From: an uncultured Methanomicrobiales archaeon
GTDB taxonomy: Archaea > Halobacteriota > Methanomicrobia > Methanomicrobiales > Methanospirillaceae
NCBI GenBank assembly: GCA_903819595.1
Contig: CAIJED010000267.1
Location: 1 to 37,925 of the forward strand
Reading direction: 5' to 3'
Length of the DNA stretch: 37,925 nt
Below the pieces are notes generated by a model, which saw only the letters and a program-made list of their open reading frames with translations, was not told where the DNA came from and made no database searches. Shown here piece after piece: positions 1 through 8,043 of the stretch. The translations under genes were made by a program, and so were the position numbers. Every line of letters starts with the position of its first letter. Position 1 is the first letter of the stretch.

Positions 1-277
1 ATATACGTTTTGCACATCCAAGTGATATTCTACCTGTTAAATTGAGGTGCAACCCCCCTCAGACAATACCCTAATGTGGGATTCTAATCCGCTTTCGGCT
101 TATGATATCGCACTTCTTGTACGGGGGTTTTTCATGGAAAAATTACTGGCATAAAACTAAATTCTGGCCTCGTTACAAGGTGGATTGTCCGGAACACCAG
201 GGGCTCTCATTGACAAGTACTCATCCACCCAAAAGTGTGCAAAGTACCTCAAATAGAAGGTAGGATCATTACTGTTT
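1..277. other. Left-edge non-coding stretch
   Basis: No convincing gene was found on either strand. Open frames here only shadow the downstream lipoprotein gene. The stretch probably holds the end of an upstream transcription unit and the leader of the gene at 278, preceded by a purine-rich GAAGGTAGG at about 256-264. Confidence 0.4.
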
Positions 278-739
278 ATGCAAGGATACGTGGCACTCCT
301 CTTTTTGCTGATGACCGTACTACTGTTCTTTAGCGGGTGCGGACTGCTGATAAAAGACCCGAAAATTGATGTAAAAAATGTTGCACTGGAATCTCTCGAC
401 CTTTCCAATGTCAACCTTCTGGTAACGCTGAGTATTGATAACCCGAACCCAATCGGACTCGACCTCAACTCAATAAATTTTGATGTAAACTATCAGCAGC
501 GGGATACATGGGTCTTTATCTCCCACGGACAGCGTGGGAGTTTTACTATTAAACCAGGGGTGAACGAAGTGACAGTCCCGGTTAGCATAAAAACGTCTGC
601 AATTCCGGGCGCCATTGTTGGTGCACTTGCCCAAGGAGAGATTATTCTCCAGATAAATGGGACCGCATCCCCGAATTTCTTTGGGATATCTCCACAGATC
701 CCATTCTCAACGATCACCACCATCCCCCTGAAACTGTGA
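278..739 (+). CDS. LEA type 2 family lipoprotein
   Basis: A 153-residue protein with a hydrophobic N-terminal segment (residues 4-20) ending in a lipobox-like FFSGC with Cys21, so it is probably lipid-anchored on the outer face of the membrane. The remainder is a beta-rich LEA14-type (LEA_2/WHy) domain. Its hallmark, seen here, is an alternation of VNLLVTLSIDNPNPIGLDL followed by a segment resembling the family's inner-strand pattern and closing with a short hydrophobic strand. Such domains are found as small exported proteins in many methanogens and are linked to desiccation or envelope stress in plants, but no biochemical role is established in archaea. The gene stands alone, with a T-tract 40 bases after its stop. 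ATG at 278 follows a purine-rich GAAGGTAGG. Family assignment is fairly secure; function is unknown. Confidence 0.75.
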   Translation: MQGYVALLFLLMTVLLFFSGCGLLIKDPKIDVKNVALESLDLSNVNLLVTLSIDNPNPIGLDLNSINFDVNYQQRDTWVFISHGQRGSFTIKPGVNEVTVPVSIKTSAIPGAIVGALAQGEIILQINGTASPNFFGISPQIPFSTITTIPLKL

Positions 740-778
740 AAATATCCGGACAAAATTATTGTCAGGGGTGAAGGTTCC

Positions 779-785
779 TTTTTTT
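779..785 (+). terminator. T-tract terminator after the lipoprotein gene
   Basis: A run of seven T residues 40 bases after the stop at 739, with no strong hairpin. Archaeal RNA polymerase terminates on such oligo-T tracts. Position and composition are seen; termination is inferred. Confidence 0.4.
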
Positions 786-983
786 AGGACATTGAATGTG
801 TCACGTTTCTAAAAAAAAGTTGACATCAGAGGTTTCTAATCAGGCAGTGAAAATGTTCTCTTGTTTTACCGTGCCACCTGATACTTCCAGGATTTTTCCT
901 TAACGGACCGTTGACGTTTTTCCCGGAGAATACTACCGGATATCTCAATTAGGTTAATATTAGATCTGCCGAAATAAGTACCA

Positions 984-1163
984 ATGACATCCCACCACAC
1001 TCCAAAGAAATCAGAGAATACCTCCCACCTCGAAGAAGAATATGCAGGAAGGACCGAGGTCACCCCGTCTGGGATAAGTTCCAGGAACCAGGCAAAAATT
1101 GGAGTGGTCATCATCATCATCATGGTGACCACTACAGGAATGCTTTTCTGGGGAATTATCTGA
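984..1163 (+). CDS. Small tail-anchored membrane protein
   Basis: A 59-codon frame, ATG at 984 to TGA at 1161-1163. Residues 1-38 are polar and charged, with His4-His5, Lys8-Lys9 and an acidic LEEEY patch. Residues 39-59 form one hydrophobic segment (IGVVIIIIMVTTTGMLFWGII) reaching the stop, the layout of a C-terminally anchored, cytoplasm-facing protein like Sec61-beta or small archaeal membrane regulators, though no Sec61-beta signature is recognised. It fills most of an otherwise empty 536-bp gap between the lipoprotein and RNase HII genes. No strong ribosome-binding site is visible. The longer antisense frame at 866-1180 contains a run of five Met, as expected of a shadow of this Ile/Met-rich helix. 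Function unknown. Confidence 0.5.
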   Translation: MTSHHTPKKSENTSHLEEEYAGRTEVTPSGISSRNQAKIGVVIIIIMVTTTGMLFWGII

Positions 1164-1275
1164 TCCCCAAATAAACTCATTTTTCCAACGGAACCCGTCT
1201 GTCAGGATTTGCTGGTAAGCGGGGGTTATCCTCGTACCATTATTCAAATATCATGCTTCCGGTACCTGAGTACTC

Positions 1276-1917
1276 ATGTTCTGCGGTGTAGACGAGGCGG
1301 GTAAGGGGGCAGTTCTTGGCCCGATGGTCGTTGCTGCTGTGGGCTCAGATCACGAGGACATCCTCCCCGATATCGGTATAAAAGATTCGAAGCAATTATC
1401 CCCGCAGAAGAGGGCAGAACTCTATACGGAGATCACGGGTACGTGTTCAATCGCAACGCGGGTCGTCACTGCAGGAGAGATAGATGCAGGGAGAAAAACC
1501 ATGACCCTGAATGTCCTGCTTGCCCGCCTGCACGCCGCAGTCATCACAGACCTCGTACCTGACCTGGCGTATGTCGATGCTTGTGACGTGATCGCATCGA
1601 GGCACGGTCAGAGGGTGACGAGTTTCCTCGGTTGTGAATGTCGCGTGATTGCGGAGCACCATGCCGATGCGTCATTCCCACTGGTGTCAGCCGCGAGTAT
1701 CGTGGCAAAAGTGGTCCGGGACAGGGAAATCGAGGCACTGGGGGAAATATACGGAGATATTGGAAGCGGTTACCCTTCTGACCAGCGAACTGTCGACTTC
1801 CTTTTTGCAGCGATACAGCGTTCAGGAAAAGTGCCCGTGTTTGCCAGGGCCAGCTGGAAAACAGTGGAAAAAATGATCTCGGAACGTTCGCAGGCAAGTA
1901 TTCTGGATTTCACCTGA
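1276..1917 (+). CDS. rnhB: Ribonuclease HII
   Basis: A 213-residue archaeal-length RNase HII, which nicks the RNA strand of RNA/DNA hybrids and removes ribonucleotides and primer remnants in the cytoplasm. The N-terminal GVDEAGKGAVLGP carries catalytic Asp6-Glu7. The third acidic residue is Asp101 (AYVDACD), and Asp131 in HHADASFP followed by VSAASIVAKVVRD completes the D-E-D-D centre. The closing GSGYPSD motif of the family is also present. ATG at 1276 places the DEAGKG motif at residue 6 as in homologues. The gene precedes the M50 protease gene by 64 bases on the same strand, with no known functional link. Confidence 0.95.
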   Translation: MFCGVDEAGKGAVLGPMVVAAVGSDHEDILPDIGIKDSKQLSPQKRAELYTEITGTCSIATRVVTAGEIDAGRKTMTLNVLLARLHAAVITDLVPDLAYVDACDVIASRHGQRVTSFLGCECRVIAEHHADASFPLVSAASIVAKVVRDREIEALGEIYGDIGSGYPSDQRTVDFLFAAIQRSGKVPVFARASWKTVEKMISERSQASILDFT

Positions 1918-1981
1918 TTATCTTTGGGAAAAAAATCCCTCTTGGACAGTTGCCACATCATTATCTAGCTCGCCATTCCAT

Positions 1982-3286
1982 ATGTATAGAATGAACTGGT
2001 TGCTGGTCTTCATTTTTTTGATCGCTGTCTATGCAGCCGTGGCTCTCGTCGTGTATCGGAAAAAGTTATTCCCGGACCACGTTACTTTTTACGGCCCGAT
2101 AATGGCAGTAAAAACCAGTAAAACTGCATTTTTTGACTGGTTCACCCGTATAAGCCCAATTCTACGCATATACGGCTCGATTGGCGTTATCATTGTAGTT
2201 GTAGTATCAGTCCTCATTACACTCCTGCTCTTTTTTGCCCTGCAATACACCCTCGTGCTCCAGCCTGAACCAATTGGGATCTACAAGCCCCAGAATATCC
2301 TCCTGCTGCCAGGAATAAACGAATACGTACCCTCGACGTTTGCCGTCTGGTTTGCATTTGTACTGACTATCGCAGTCCACGAGTTTGGACACGGCATTCT
2401 TTGCCGTGTTGAAAACATCAGGGTGAAGGGAATCGGGGCCCTCTTTGCGGTTATACCAATTGGCTTTTTTGTAGAACCTGATGAAGAGGAGCTCAATAAG
2501 GCGAAAGGGATGCCCAAAATGAGGATGTTTGGTGCCGGAATCATGAATAACCTTGTCGTAGGCGTGATCTGCTTCGTCCTCCTTCTTTTTGTAATGGGGT
2601 CAGCAGTCCCGACCAGTGCACCGGTTATTCATGGTGTTTACCAGAACTATTCCGCATCCATTGCGGGAGTTCCACCGGACTCCGTGATCGTCGGGGTGAA
2701 TGGGGTTCCGGTCGCGACCCGTGAGGAGGTCAGTACAATCCTCAACGCGAGTCATCCCGGTGATACGACCGTGCTGCAAATCCAGAAAGATGACACGGTA
2801 AAAGATTATCCGCTTAACCTCACGGCCTGGCCGGCGGAGCTTGGGGCACATACCTCCGGGTTTATGGGTGTCTTCTATTATGATGGTGGACCGGTTATCG
2901 ACACGGTCAGGAACATGTTCTCCCCGATCGGGTTCCTCCGCCTCATCAGCGTACCGTTTGACATGTCAGCAAGTGGCCAGTACCTGAGGGTTCTTGCCTT
3001 TGATACGCCGGATACCGGGTATTATACGGTCCCGTACCCCGGACTTTTCTGGGGTCTCGTCCACCTGCTCTTCTGGTGCGGGTGGATCAATATTAACGTG
3101 GGTATATTCAATGCAATCCCGATGGTTCCACTCGACGGTGGGTACATCTTAAAAGAAGGTGTTGAACGATTGTTCAGCGGAAGGAAGGTGGAAAAATATG
3201 CAGCCTTTGTTGCTACTTCCATCAGCACGGTGATGCTCGTGATCCTTGTGTCACTGGTTGCGCTCCCTTACCTCCTTCATATCTGA
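1982..3286 (+). CDS. M50 site-2-type intramembrane metalloprotease with PDZ domain
   Basis: A 434-residue polytopic membrane protein of the site-2 protease family, which cleaves transmembrane segments of its substrates inside the bilayer. There are helices at about residues 5-25 and 62-92. The zinc site HEFGH is at His133-Glu134-His137 within a hydrophobic helix, and the third ligand lies in PMVPLDGG (Asp385) near the C terminus. Between them is a PDZ-like region (about 210-275) containing the GVPPDSVIVGVNGVPV pattern, a substrate-sensing domain common in this family. The last hydrophobic segment spans about 412-432. No CBS domains are present, unlike MJ0392-type proteases. An alternative in-frame ATG lies four codons downstream. 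No anti-sigma-like or other obvious substrate is encoded nearby, so the target is unknown. Confidence 0.88.
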   Translation: MYRMNWLLVFIFLIAVYAAVALVVYRKKLFPDHVTFYGPIMAVKTSKTAFFDWFTRISPILRIYGSIGVIIVVVVSVLITLLLFFALQYTLVLQPEPIGIYKPQNILLLPGINEYVPSTFAVWFAFVLTIAVHEFGHGILCRVENIRVKGIGALFAVIPIGFFVEPDEEELNKAKGMPKMRMFGAGIMNNLVVGVICFVLLLFVMGSAVPTSAPVIHGVYQNYSASIAGVPPDSVIVGVNGVPVATREEVSTILNASHPGDTTVLQIQKDDTVKDYPLNLTAWPAELGAHTSGFMGVFYYDGGPVIDTVRNMFSPIGFLRLISVPFDMSASGQYLRVLAFDTPDTGYYTVPYPGLFWGLVHLLFWCGWININVGIFNAIPMVPLDGGYILKEGVERLFSGRKVEKYAAFVATSISTVMLVILVSLVALPYLLHI

Positions 3287-3451
3287 AGGATTACCCGCGG
3301 ATACAACCAGATAAATCAACTGCACCGGATAGCAGGGCAGGAGGGTCATCATGCGTCTGCTGTTCTGATAAAAAAATCATACAATTTCGTGCCAGAATTC
3401 GTGAATAATCCCATATATTTGATTTATTCCTGAAATCAACATCCCGGTGAG

Positions 3452-3459
3452 TTTAAATA
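3452..3459 (+). promoter_or_regulatory. TATA box for a probably leaderless Yip1 transcript
   Basis: TTTAAATA is centred about 29 bases before the ATG at 3485, the usual archaeal TATA-to-start-site spacing. Transcription should begin at or within a few bases of the start codon. No Shine-Dalgarno sequence is present, which fits leaderless initiation. Confidence 0.5.
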
Positions 3460-3484
3460 ACTGACTATCGTACAGATCAACTGT

Positions 3485-4084
3485 ATGATTAACCAGATAA
3501 TTCAGAAAATCAAGGGGTTCCTGCTCAAGCCCGTCGAGACGTTCCAGAAATCACGTGGAGATGACGTTGTCCCGGTAATAGCCTATTTTGTCTTCCTGCT
3601 TATTGTCAACGGAATATTATGGGCTCTTGTCATGGCATCCCGCGTGATGATGCATCCTCTCCTTACAATTGCCAGATATGATCCCGGTACAGAACCAGTG
3701 CTCGTATTTATCATTGTCTTAATCCTCGTGATTGTGCTGCAATTATTCTTCATCCTGATATTTGGACTCTGGCTTCACCTCTTTGCCTATATCACCGGGG
3801 CCAGAAAGGGTATCGTGCAGACAGAAAAAGCAGTTATATTTGGTTCCACACCTCTCCTGCTGCTCGGCTGGATACCCGTGATCGGTACCATCATCGGTGG
3901 GATATGGTCCATAATCCTAACAATAATCGGCCTCAGGGAGTTGCATGGGATCACAACAGGGAAAGCGATCCTTGCCTTTGTCCTGTCGTTGGCCATCATC
4001 ATGATCATCCTGGTATTGATTATCGGATGGTTTAGCATCTCACTTATTTCGGGGATGGACCCCACAAAGGCCATAAATTATTGA
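3485..4084 (+). CDS. Yip1 domain membrane protein
   Basis: A 199-residue integral membrane protein with a cytoplasmic N-terminal amphipathic stretch (about 1-25, including LLKPVETFQKSRGDD, a typical Yip1 opening) followed by five hydrophobic segments at about 30-52, 72-103, 115-125, 128-150 and 158-185. The archaeal and bacterial Yip1 families resemble eukaryotic Rab-interacting membrane proteins, but their role in prokaryotes is unknown. Methanomicrobiales often carry several copies. The gene is monocistronic: it has its own TATA box with apparently leaderless start, and a T7 tract follows the stop. Confidence 0.75.
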   Translation: MINQIIQKIKGFLLKPVETFQKSRGDDVVPVIAYFVFLLIVNGILWALVMASRVMMHPLLTIARYDPGTEPVLVFIIVLILVIVLQLFFILIFGLWLHLFAYITGARKGIVQTEKAVIFGSTPLLLLGWIPVIGTIIGGIWSIILTIIGLRELHGITTGKAILAFVLSLAIIMIILVLIIGWFSISLISGMDPTKAINY

Positions 4085-4090
4085 AAAATT

Positions 4091-4098
4091 CTTTTTTT
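4091..4098 (+). terminator. T-tract between convergent genes
   Basis: CT7 lies seven bases after the Yip1 stop, with a second T-rich run at 4102-4107. This is a likely terminator in the 43-bp gap before the convergent DUF89 gene. Confidence 0.4.
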
Positions 4099-4127
4099 GG
4101 TATTTTTCTCTAAACCGAAGAACACCA

Positions 4128-4982
4128 TCATGTACAAAGTTTCGCAACAAGGGATCCTTTTGGTACACCGATATCGTCCGCGATGGGGTCACACTTGACA
4201 GACATGAGATATGCGACAGGGGGAAGGTTTTTTTCGAGGGACAGGGATTCGTAATTTGCCATCCCCTTCGAGATGATGATGGTACAATGCCCAAGGGCAT
4301 CCTTGAGCTCCGGGGGACAGAGGTCGAGCCGCACACCAAGTTCAGTCCCGCACCCGGTGGTTGTGACAGACGTTGCAATGTCCCTGAGGCCGAATTCTTC
4401 CACCTCTTTCATCGTTACGTCGTTTAGGATCGGTGCGTCTCTTACGACCAGTGTGATCTCAGACCCGTTTGCATGGAGGTATTCGAGGAGCAGGCGGTCG
4501 AATACGATTTCTCCACAATTATCAGTAAAATAGACCACTCTTTTTGTTAATGGCAGGATCCTGCCGGTATCATCGATGGTCAGACCCTTTGAGAACATGA
4601 TGGTGAAAAATTCACCGAAATTTTCTGTTACGTGGTGGGTTTTTACCCCGTAATCATAGGTATTGCCGATGATGCTGGCAAGGACGAGATCACGGAAGCT
4701 GCGCAGTGACGGTCGTACACGGTCACAGACAGATAGTGCTTCGACATTGCTCTGTTCTTTTAAACCCTTAAATGGGTCCGGATTGTCAAGCATCCGATAG
4801 GCATTCCGGTGCACCGCACTCGCAATCTGCGGGTGACTCACCGGATCATCCCGGATCTTCAATAGGAGTTCAGCACAGGACTGCACAGTCTTATTCGTTA
4901 AGTCCTCATCTGCGGCTGAAAGTTTACATTCAAGGGCGACCCGGGAGAGAAGACAGTCAAAACACCGGTCATCAAGTTTCAT
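4128..4982 (-). CDS. DUF89 / ARMT1-like metal-dependent phosphatase
   Basis: A 284-residue protein of the DUF89 family, whose studied members are metal-dependent phosphatases acting on damaged or over-phosphorylated sugar-phosphate metabolites. An N-terminal helical part (1-115) starts with CFDCLLSR, a Cys pair typical of archaeal members. The Rossmann-like catalytic part includes YFTDNCGEIVFD (metal-binding Asp-Asn), RDAPILNDVT and SKGMANYESL, all family hallmarks. The frame can be extended to a GTG at 5030, but that would run into the tRNA gene; ATG at 4982 matches homologue starts (MKLDDRCFDC). The tRNA-Pro lies just upstream on the same strand. The physiological substrate is not known. 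Confidence 0.85.
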   Translation of the reverse strand: MKLDDRCFDCLLSRVALECKLSAADEDLTNKTVQSCAELLLKIRDDPVSHPQIASAVHRNAYRMLDNPDPFKGLKEQSNVEALSVCDRVRPSLRSFRDLVLASIIGNTYDYGVKTHHVTENFGEFFTIMFSKGLTIDDTGRILPLTKRVVYFTDNCGEIVFDRLLLEYLHANGSEITLVVRDAPILNDVTMKEVEEFGLRDIATSVTTTGCGTELGVRLDLCPPELKDALGHCTIIISKGMANYESLSLEKNLPPVAYLMSVKCDPIADDIGVPKGSLVAKLCT

Positions 4983-5021
4983 TTCATAAAACCCCGGCAA
5001 CACCCACAAAAATAAGTTATA

Positions 5022-5094
5022 TGAGGCCACTGCGATTCGAACGCAGGTCAGAAGACCCCCAGTCTCCTAGGATTCCAGGCTACCCTATGGCCCC
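5022..5094 (-). tRNA. tRNA-Pro (anticodon GGG)
   Basis: Read on the minus strand, 73 bases fold as a complete cloverleaf. The acceptor stem is GGGGCCA/TGGCCTC with one G-U pair, plus discriminator A73. The D-arm has G18G19 and the T13-T22 mismatch usual in archaeal tRNA-Pro. The anticodon stem GGAGA/TCTTC closes the seven-base loop CTGGGGG, giving anticodon GGG. The T-arm is CTGCG-TTCGAAT-CGCAG. No CCA is encoded, so it must be added enzymatically, and no intron is present. Confidence 0.93.
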
Positions 5095-5211
5095 GCACTC
5101 ATACTCATTCGTCCATATCCCATATCTACCTTATTGTCCCAATGAAGACCCATATCACCTGTTTCAGATGATACGCAGCAGTGCCGTTGACACCCTCACA
5201 TAAATGCAGGA

Positions 5212-5406
5212 TCAGTCATCGATTTTTTCAACGGTTACGCGCACCCGGTCTCCAGCCCTGATCCTGTGACCCTTCAGCACGTCAATATTGAACCAGAGGC
5301 ATGCAGGGTCGGTAGAGGTAGTATCCTGGGACATCAGGCAGTCTTTATACTCATTGATATCAGCGATAAACTCAATAGTTGATTCCAGTTCAGCAACCTT
5401 AGTCAT
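5212..5406 (-). CDS. Small conserved-looking hypothetical protein
   Basis: A 64-residue acidic protein that I do not recognise. The C-terminal GHRIRAGDRVRVTVEKIDD looks like the closing strands of a small beta-barrel, and the N-terminal half is probably mixed alpha/beta. It starts 29 bases after the stop of the DUF7123 gene on the same strand and may be cotranscribed with it. A TAATAAAT element at that junction could also drive it separately with little or no leader. The tRNA-Pro follows 117 bases further on. Function unknown. Confidence 0.6.
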   Translation of the reverse strand: MTKVAELESTIEFIADINEYKDCLMSQDTTSTDPACLWFNIDVLKGHRIRAGDRVRVTVEKIDD

Positions 5407-5435
5407 GGCCTAGAAAAATAGTGTATAATGATTTA

Positions 5436-5690
5436 TTAGTATGCCGACCTTGGCTTAACCATCCAGGTCGTGCTGTTCGAATAACTCCAACGAATGATTG
5501 ATAACTCCTGACATATCACGGAGAGGATTGCCATATTTGTGCCGACCTCCTTTGACGAGAGTCCGAGCTCTTTTGCAATATATTTTGACTTAAAGTAGTG
5601 CTTGCCTTTGGTGACACCCGAGTTAAGGCATGCAATAATCCGCGCCTGGGACTCGTTGTATGTATCGGCGATGCGTCTTGTTGAAGACAT
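5436..5690 (-). CDS. DUF7123 family winged-helix protein
   Basis: An 84-residue protein matching the small archaeal family now called DUF7123. It has an N-terminal helix (SQARIIACLN), then YFKSKYIAKELGLSSKEVG, an evident helix-turn-helix, then TNMAILSVICQ and a closing wing with SYSNSTTW. The fold suggests DNA binding and a role as a small transcription regulator or chromatin-associated factor; no target is known. The start is well determined: ATG at 5690 is preceded at six-base spacing by a near-perfect GGAGGTGAG. Family assignment rests on memory of the conserved YFKSKYIAKELGLS and STTW patterns. Confidence 0.75.
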   Translation of the reverse strand: MSSTRRIADTYNESQARIIACLNSGVTKGKHYFKSKYIAKELGLSSKEVGTNMAILSVICQELSIIRWSYSNSTTWMVKPRSAY

Positions 5691-5696
5691 ATATCT

Positions 5697-5743
5697 CTCA
5701 CCTCCAGAGATGTTGAGCTATAACTTCATTTCATATATATAAA
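5697..5743 (-). promoter_or_regulatory. Promoter and ribosome-binding site of the DUF7123 gene
   Basis: On the minus strand TTTATATA (5736-5743) lies about 49 bases before the ATG. This predicts a start site near 5713 and a leader of about 22 bases, which contains the strong Shine-Dalgarno GGAGGTGAG (5697-5705). Confidence 0.55.
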
Positions 5744-6089
5744 TAACTATTTTTCTTCCCATAATTCTGAGTCATATATGAACAGCAGTTCGGCAAAGAA
5801 CGAATAATTGAGACTTTTGCACAGGATCATCAGGGAGCGTGAGTGTAACAAGAACCAGCGTGAATCCATTACGTCCTGTCAGACGAAGAAAGAAAAGCCG
5901 TTCATCTGTAACGACCCTGAAAGGCCTCTCTGACAATTGGCATGGGTAAACACATTGGATAGGATATTGTAAAAAGCCGTGAAACTCTGTTGTTAGCGTT
6001 TGTATCGACAAAAGAGATCTTCATGAGAAAAAGGTACGGGATTGAAATGAGTGAGTGCCTTCTCTCCTGTTATATACCACAGGGATCAA
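5744..6089. other. Intergenic region without a supported gene
   Basis: About 350 bases upstream of the DUF7123 promoter and downstream of the DHH gene. A minus-strand frame at 5772-6011 would need a TTG start, has no ribosome-binding site and resembles nothing known. The plus-strand frame entering from 5990 is antisense to the DHH gene. I see no RNA fold or repeat. Confidence 0.4.
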
Positions 6090-6111
6090 TGAAAAACCAA
6101 AAAAAGGAAAA
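6090..6111 (-). terminator. Terminator of the five-gene operon
   Basis: On the minus strand, directly after the DHH stop, T-runs of six, seven and five bases occur in close succession, a typical strong archaeal oligo-T terminator. Confidence 0.55.
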
Positions 6112-6124
6112 AACGCCGGGTTAC

Positions 6125-7966
6125 TTACGCACCGGTTGGAGCATTGGAGATCTTTTCCACCAGTTGCTCGAGTACCTCGTTCCGCATGCCTTCGACGAAC
6201 TTGATGCTTCCGACGACAAGGTGCCCACCTCCACTGATCCCCCCGCCTTTCAGCTCGTCTCTCAGTTCACGGACCATTTTCGGGATATTCATCATCACAC
6301 CCCTTGAACGCAGGACTGCAAAGTCGGGACCAAAACCAATCGTAACTACCGGACTCCCGACATGCTGCCTGCATAAGCGGTCATGTACTTCGCCTGAGGT
6401 CTTCCCGGGGGGTGGGAAGGTGAACTTATGGGCATGGATCTCAACATCGAGGAGAAACAGGAGGGCACCATTTTTAAGGGCCCGCTCTTTCACATGGGGC
6501 ATACTTGCATTCATCTGGTCCTCGATCATTAAATTCGCCCCTTCAACCAGCCTGGCAATAAGCTTCCCGTGTCGTTCGGGATTGTTCGTCAGATTCAGGA
6601 TATCCTTGATCAATTCACGCCCGTCATTAAATCGTAACCAGAACTGCTCATAATCAAGGGCAAGGGCAATATTTTTGCATTCGTCCTCGCTGTATGACTC
6701 CTTAACCAGGTCAAGGAACAGTGCACGTTCCGGTGCCTCGCTCCGGTCACCAACACCAGCGATCGCAGGGATATGCCGGATATTAGGTTCAACCGCGGGA
6801 TTGATCAGCCTGGCCACCTCGGTACCGAGCATCCCTGCTGTGATCCCGAAATCGCCACCGACATGATAGGGGTTCACATGGCCGATAAGGAACTGGTCAA
6901 CGATTGCGTCCGGGTGGTGGTGGTCTATTACGACAATCGGCAGCTCATATACCTGTGCCATCCGGTATGCAGGCAGGTCTTCTTCAGTTGAGCCGTTATC
7001 AGTCAGAAGGATCAGGGGCATCTTCTGCCCGAAACGGGCATGATCCTTCAGTGAGAAATCGAGGTCACGCGTGATATCCTCAATTTCATAGAACGGAGCT
7101 TTTGAAGGAGCCCGTTTGAAGAGGAAGTAATCAGAATCGTAATCTCCACCTGACTCCCGCAACAGCGCTGTTACTGCCTGTTCAATTGCTACGGCCGAGC
7201 AGATCCCATCCGCATCCGCATGGTGACGGAGAATAATTGGTTGAGAAGTGAAGACCGCCCTCCTGATGATTTTTGCAATCTTCCGCATCTCAGGCCTGAG
7301 TTTTTCCAGGACCGGGCTCGGGACAAGGAGCGGGATGTCGGGGGGCTCTGAACGCAGGTCCAGTGCCTTCTCGATCCGTTCCCTTACTTCCTGGGCATCG
7401 GGACCGGTAAGCACCGACAGGGAGTCAACCTCGATCTGCAACTGATTATTCCGCTGCATTACCTCACCGACGATACGGACCAGATCACCAAGTTCTGCCT
7501 CCGGGTAGGCACGGACTCCGGCCTCCACAAATGCCGCTGCATTTTCTGTCCCTGACTCGTCAACAATGGTGAATATCGTCGGTCCGCTTGTCTGCTTGAC
7601 CTGGGCAATCTCACCTTCTATCCGGACAGTCCGCCCGATTTTTTTGCCCAGTTCTGCAAGGAGAACCGCAGTACTCTTTTTCTCGATAGCACGAACCTGG
7701 TACACCGGGATGACCATCTCTTCAAGGTCTATATTCCCATTGCTCCGGATCGCCCTGACGTGGACCAGTACCGTTTCACGCTCCTTATGCTCGGTTTTAA
7801 CATTGCTCTTGTGTATAAGCCCTTTTACCCGCTCATTCAACTGGACAAACGTCCCAAACGTGGCGAATCCCTGCACACGTCCTGCATACGTCTTCCCTTC
7901 TTCCACGTCACCCAGGTCACAAGACGCACCAAGGCGGTATACAATTATTTCACTGTTATTTTCCAT
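6125..7966 (-). CDS. RecJ-like DHH phosphoesterase with S1 and OB-fold domains
   Basis: A 613-residue nucleic-acid phosphoesterase of the archaeal RecJ-like group, expected to degrade single-stranded DNA or RNA 5'-ends in replication, repair or RNA turnover. An S1-type RNA-binding domain is at about 18-75 (GKTYAGRVQGFATFGTFVQL), then an OB-fold at about 105-185 (VRIEGEIAQVKQTSGPTIFT), then the DHH catalytic domain from about 235 with HHADADG, LTDNGSTEED and VVIDHHHPD, whose aspartates bind the two metals. A DHHA1-like domain closes the protein, with GGGISGGGHLVVGS. Related proteins of COG1107 carry an N-terminal DnaJ-type zinc finger, which is absent here; the upstream gap leaves no room for it. 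ATG at 7966 has a GAGG eleven bases upstream. It is the last gene of the operon. Confidence 0.88.
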   Translation of the reverse strand: MENNSEIIVYRLGASCDLGDVEEGKTYAGRVQGFATFGTFVQLNERVKGLIHKSNVKTEHKERETVLVHVRAIRSNGNIDLEEMVIPVYQVRAIEKKSTAVLLAELGKKIGRTVRIEGEIAQVKQTSGPTIFTIVDESGTENAAAFVEAGVRAYPEAELGDLVRIVGEVMQRNNQLQIEVDSLSVLTGPDAQEVRERIEKALDLRSEPPDIPLLVPSPVLEKLRPEMRKIAKIIRRAVFTSQPIILRHHADADGICSAVAIEQAVTALLRESGGDYDSDYFLFKRAPSKAPFYEIEDITRDLDFSLKDHARFGQKMPLILLTDNGSTEEDLPAYRMAQVYELPIVVIDHHHPDAIVDQFLIGHVNPYHVGGDFGITAGMLGTEVARLINPAVEPNIRHIPAIAGVGDRSEAPERALFLDLVKESYSEDECKNIALALDYEQFWLRFNDGRELIKDILNLTNNPERHGKLIARLVEGANLMIEDQMNASMPHVKERALKNGALLFLLDVEIHAHKFTFPPPGKTSGEVHDRLCRQHVGSPVVTIGFGPDFAVLRSRGVMMNIPKMVRELRDELKGGGISGGGHLVVGSIKFVEGMRNEVLEQLVEKISNAPTGA

Positions 7967-8043
7967 GCGAAGTCCTCGTTATTTTCATTCCTGCAGATCG
8001 CGGTGCAGTCCCGGTCGAAATTTCGTTATCAGATAGTACAGTG

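Noticed and set aside
866-1180. 104-codon minus-strand frame with five consecutive Met
   Set aside because: The Met run is the antisense of an ATC/ATG-rich membrane helix on the plus strand, so the plus-strand small protein is the better reading.
4983-5030. N-terminal extension of the DUF89 frame to a GTG at 5030
   Set aside because: It would begin inside the tRNA-Pro gene, and the added residues do not match the family; ATG 4982 gives the normal N terminus.
5772-6011. 79-codon minus-strand frame
   Set aside because: TTG start, no ribosome-binding site, no recognisable fold, and no TATA box at a useful distance.
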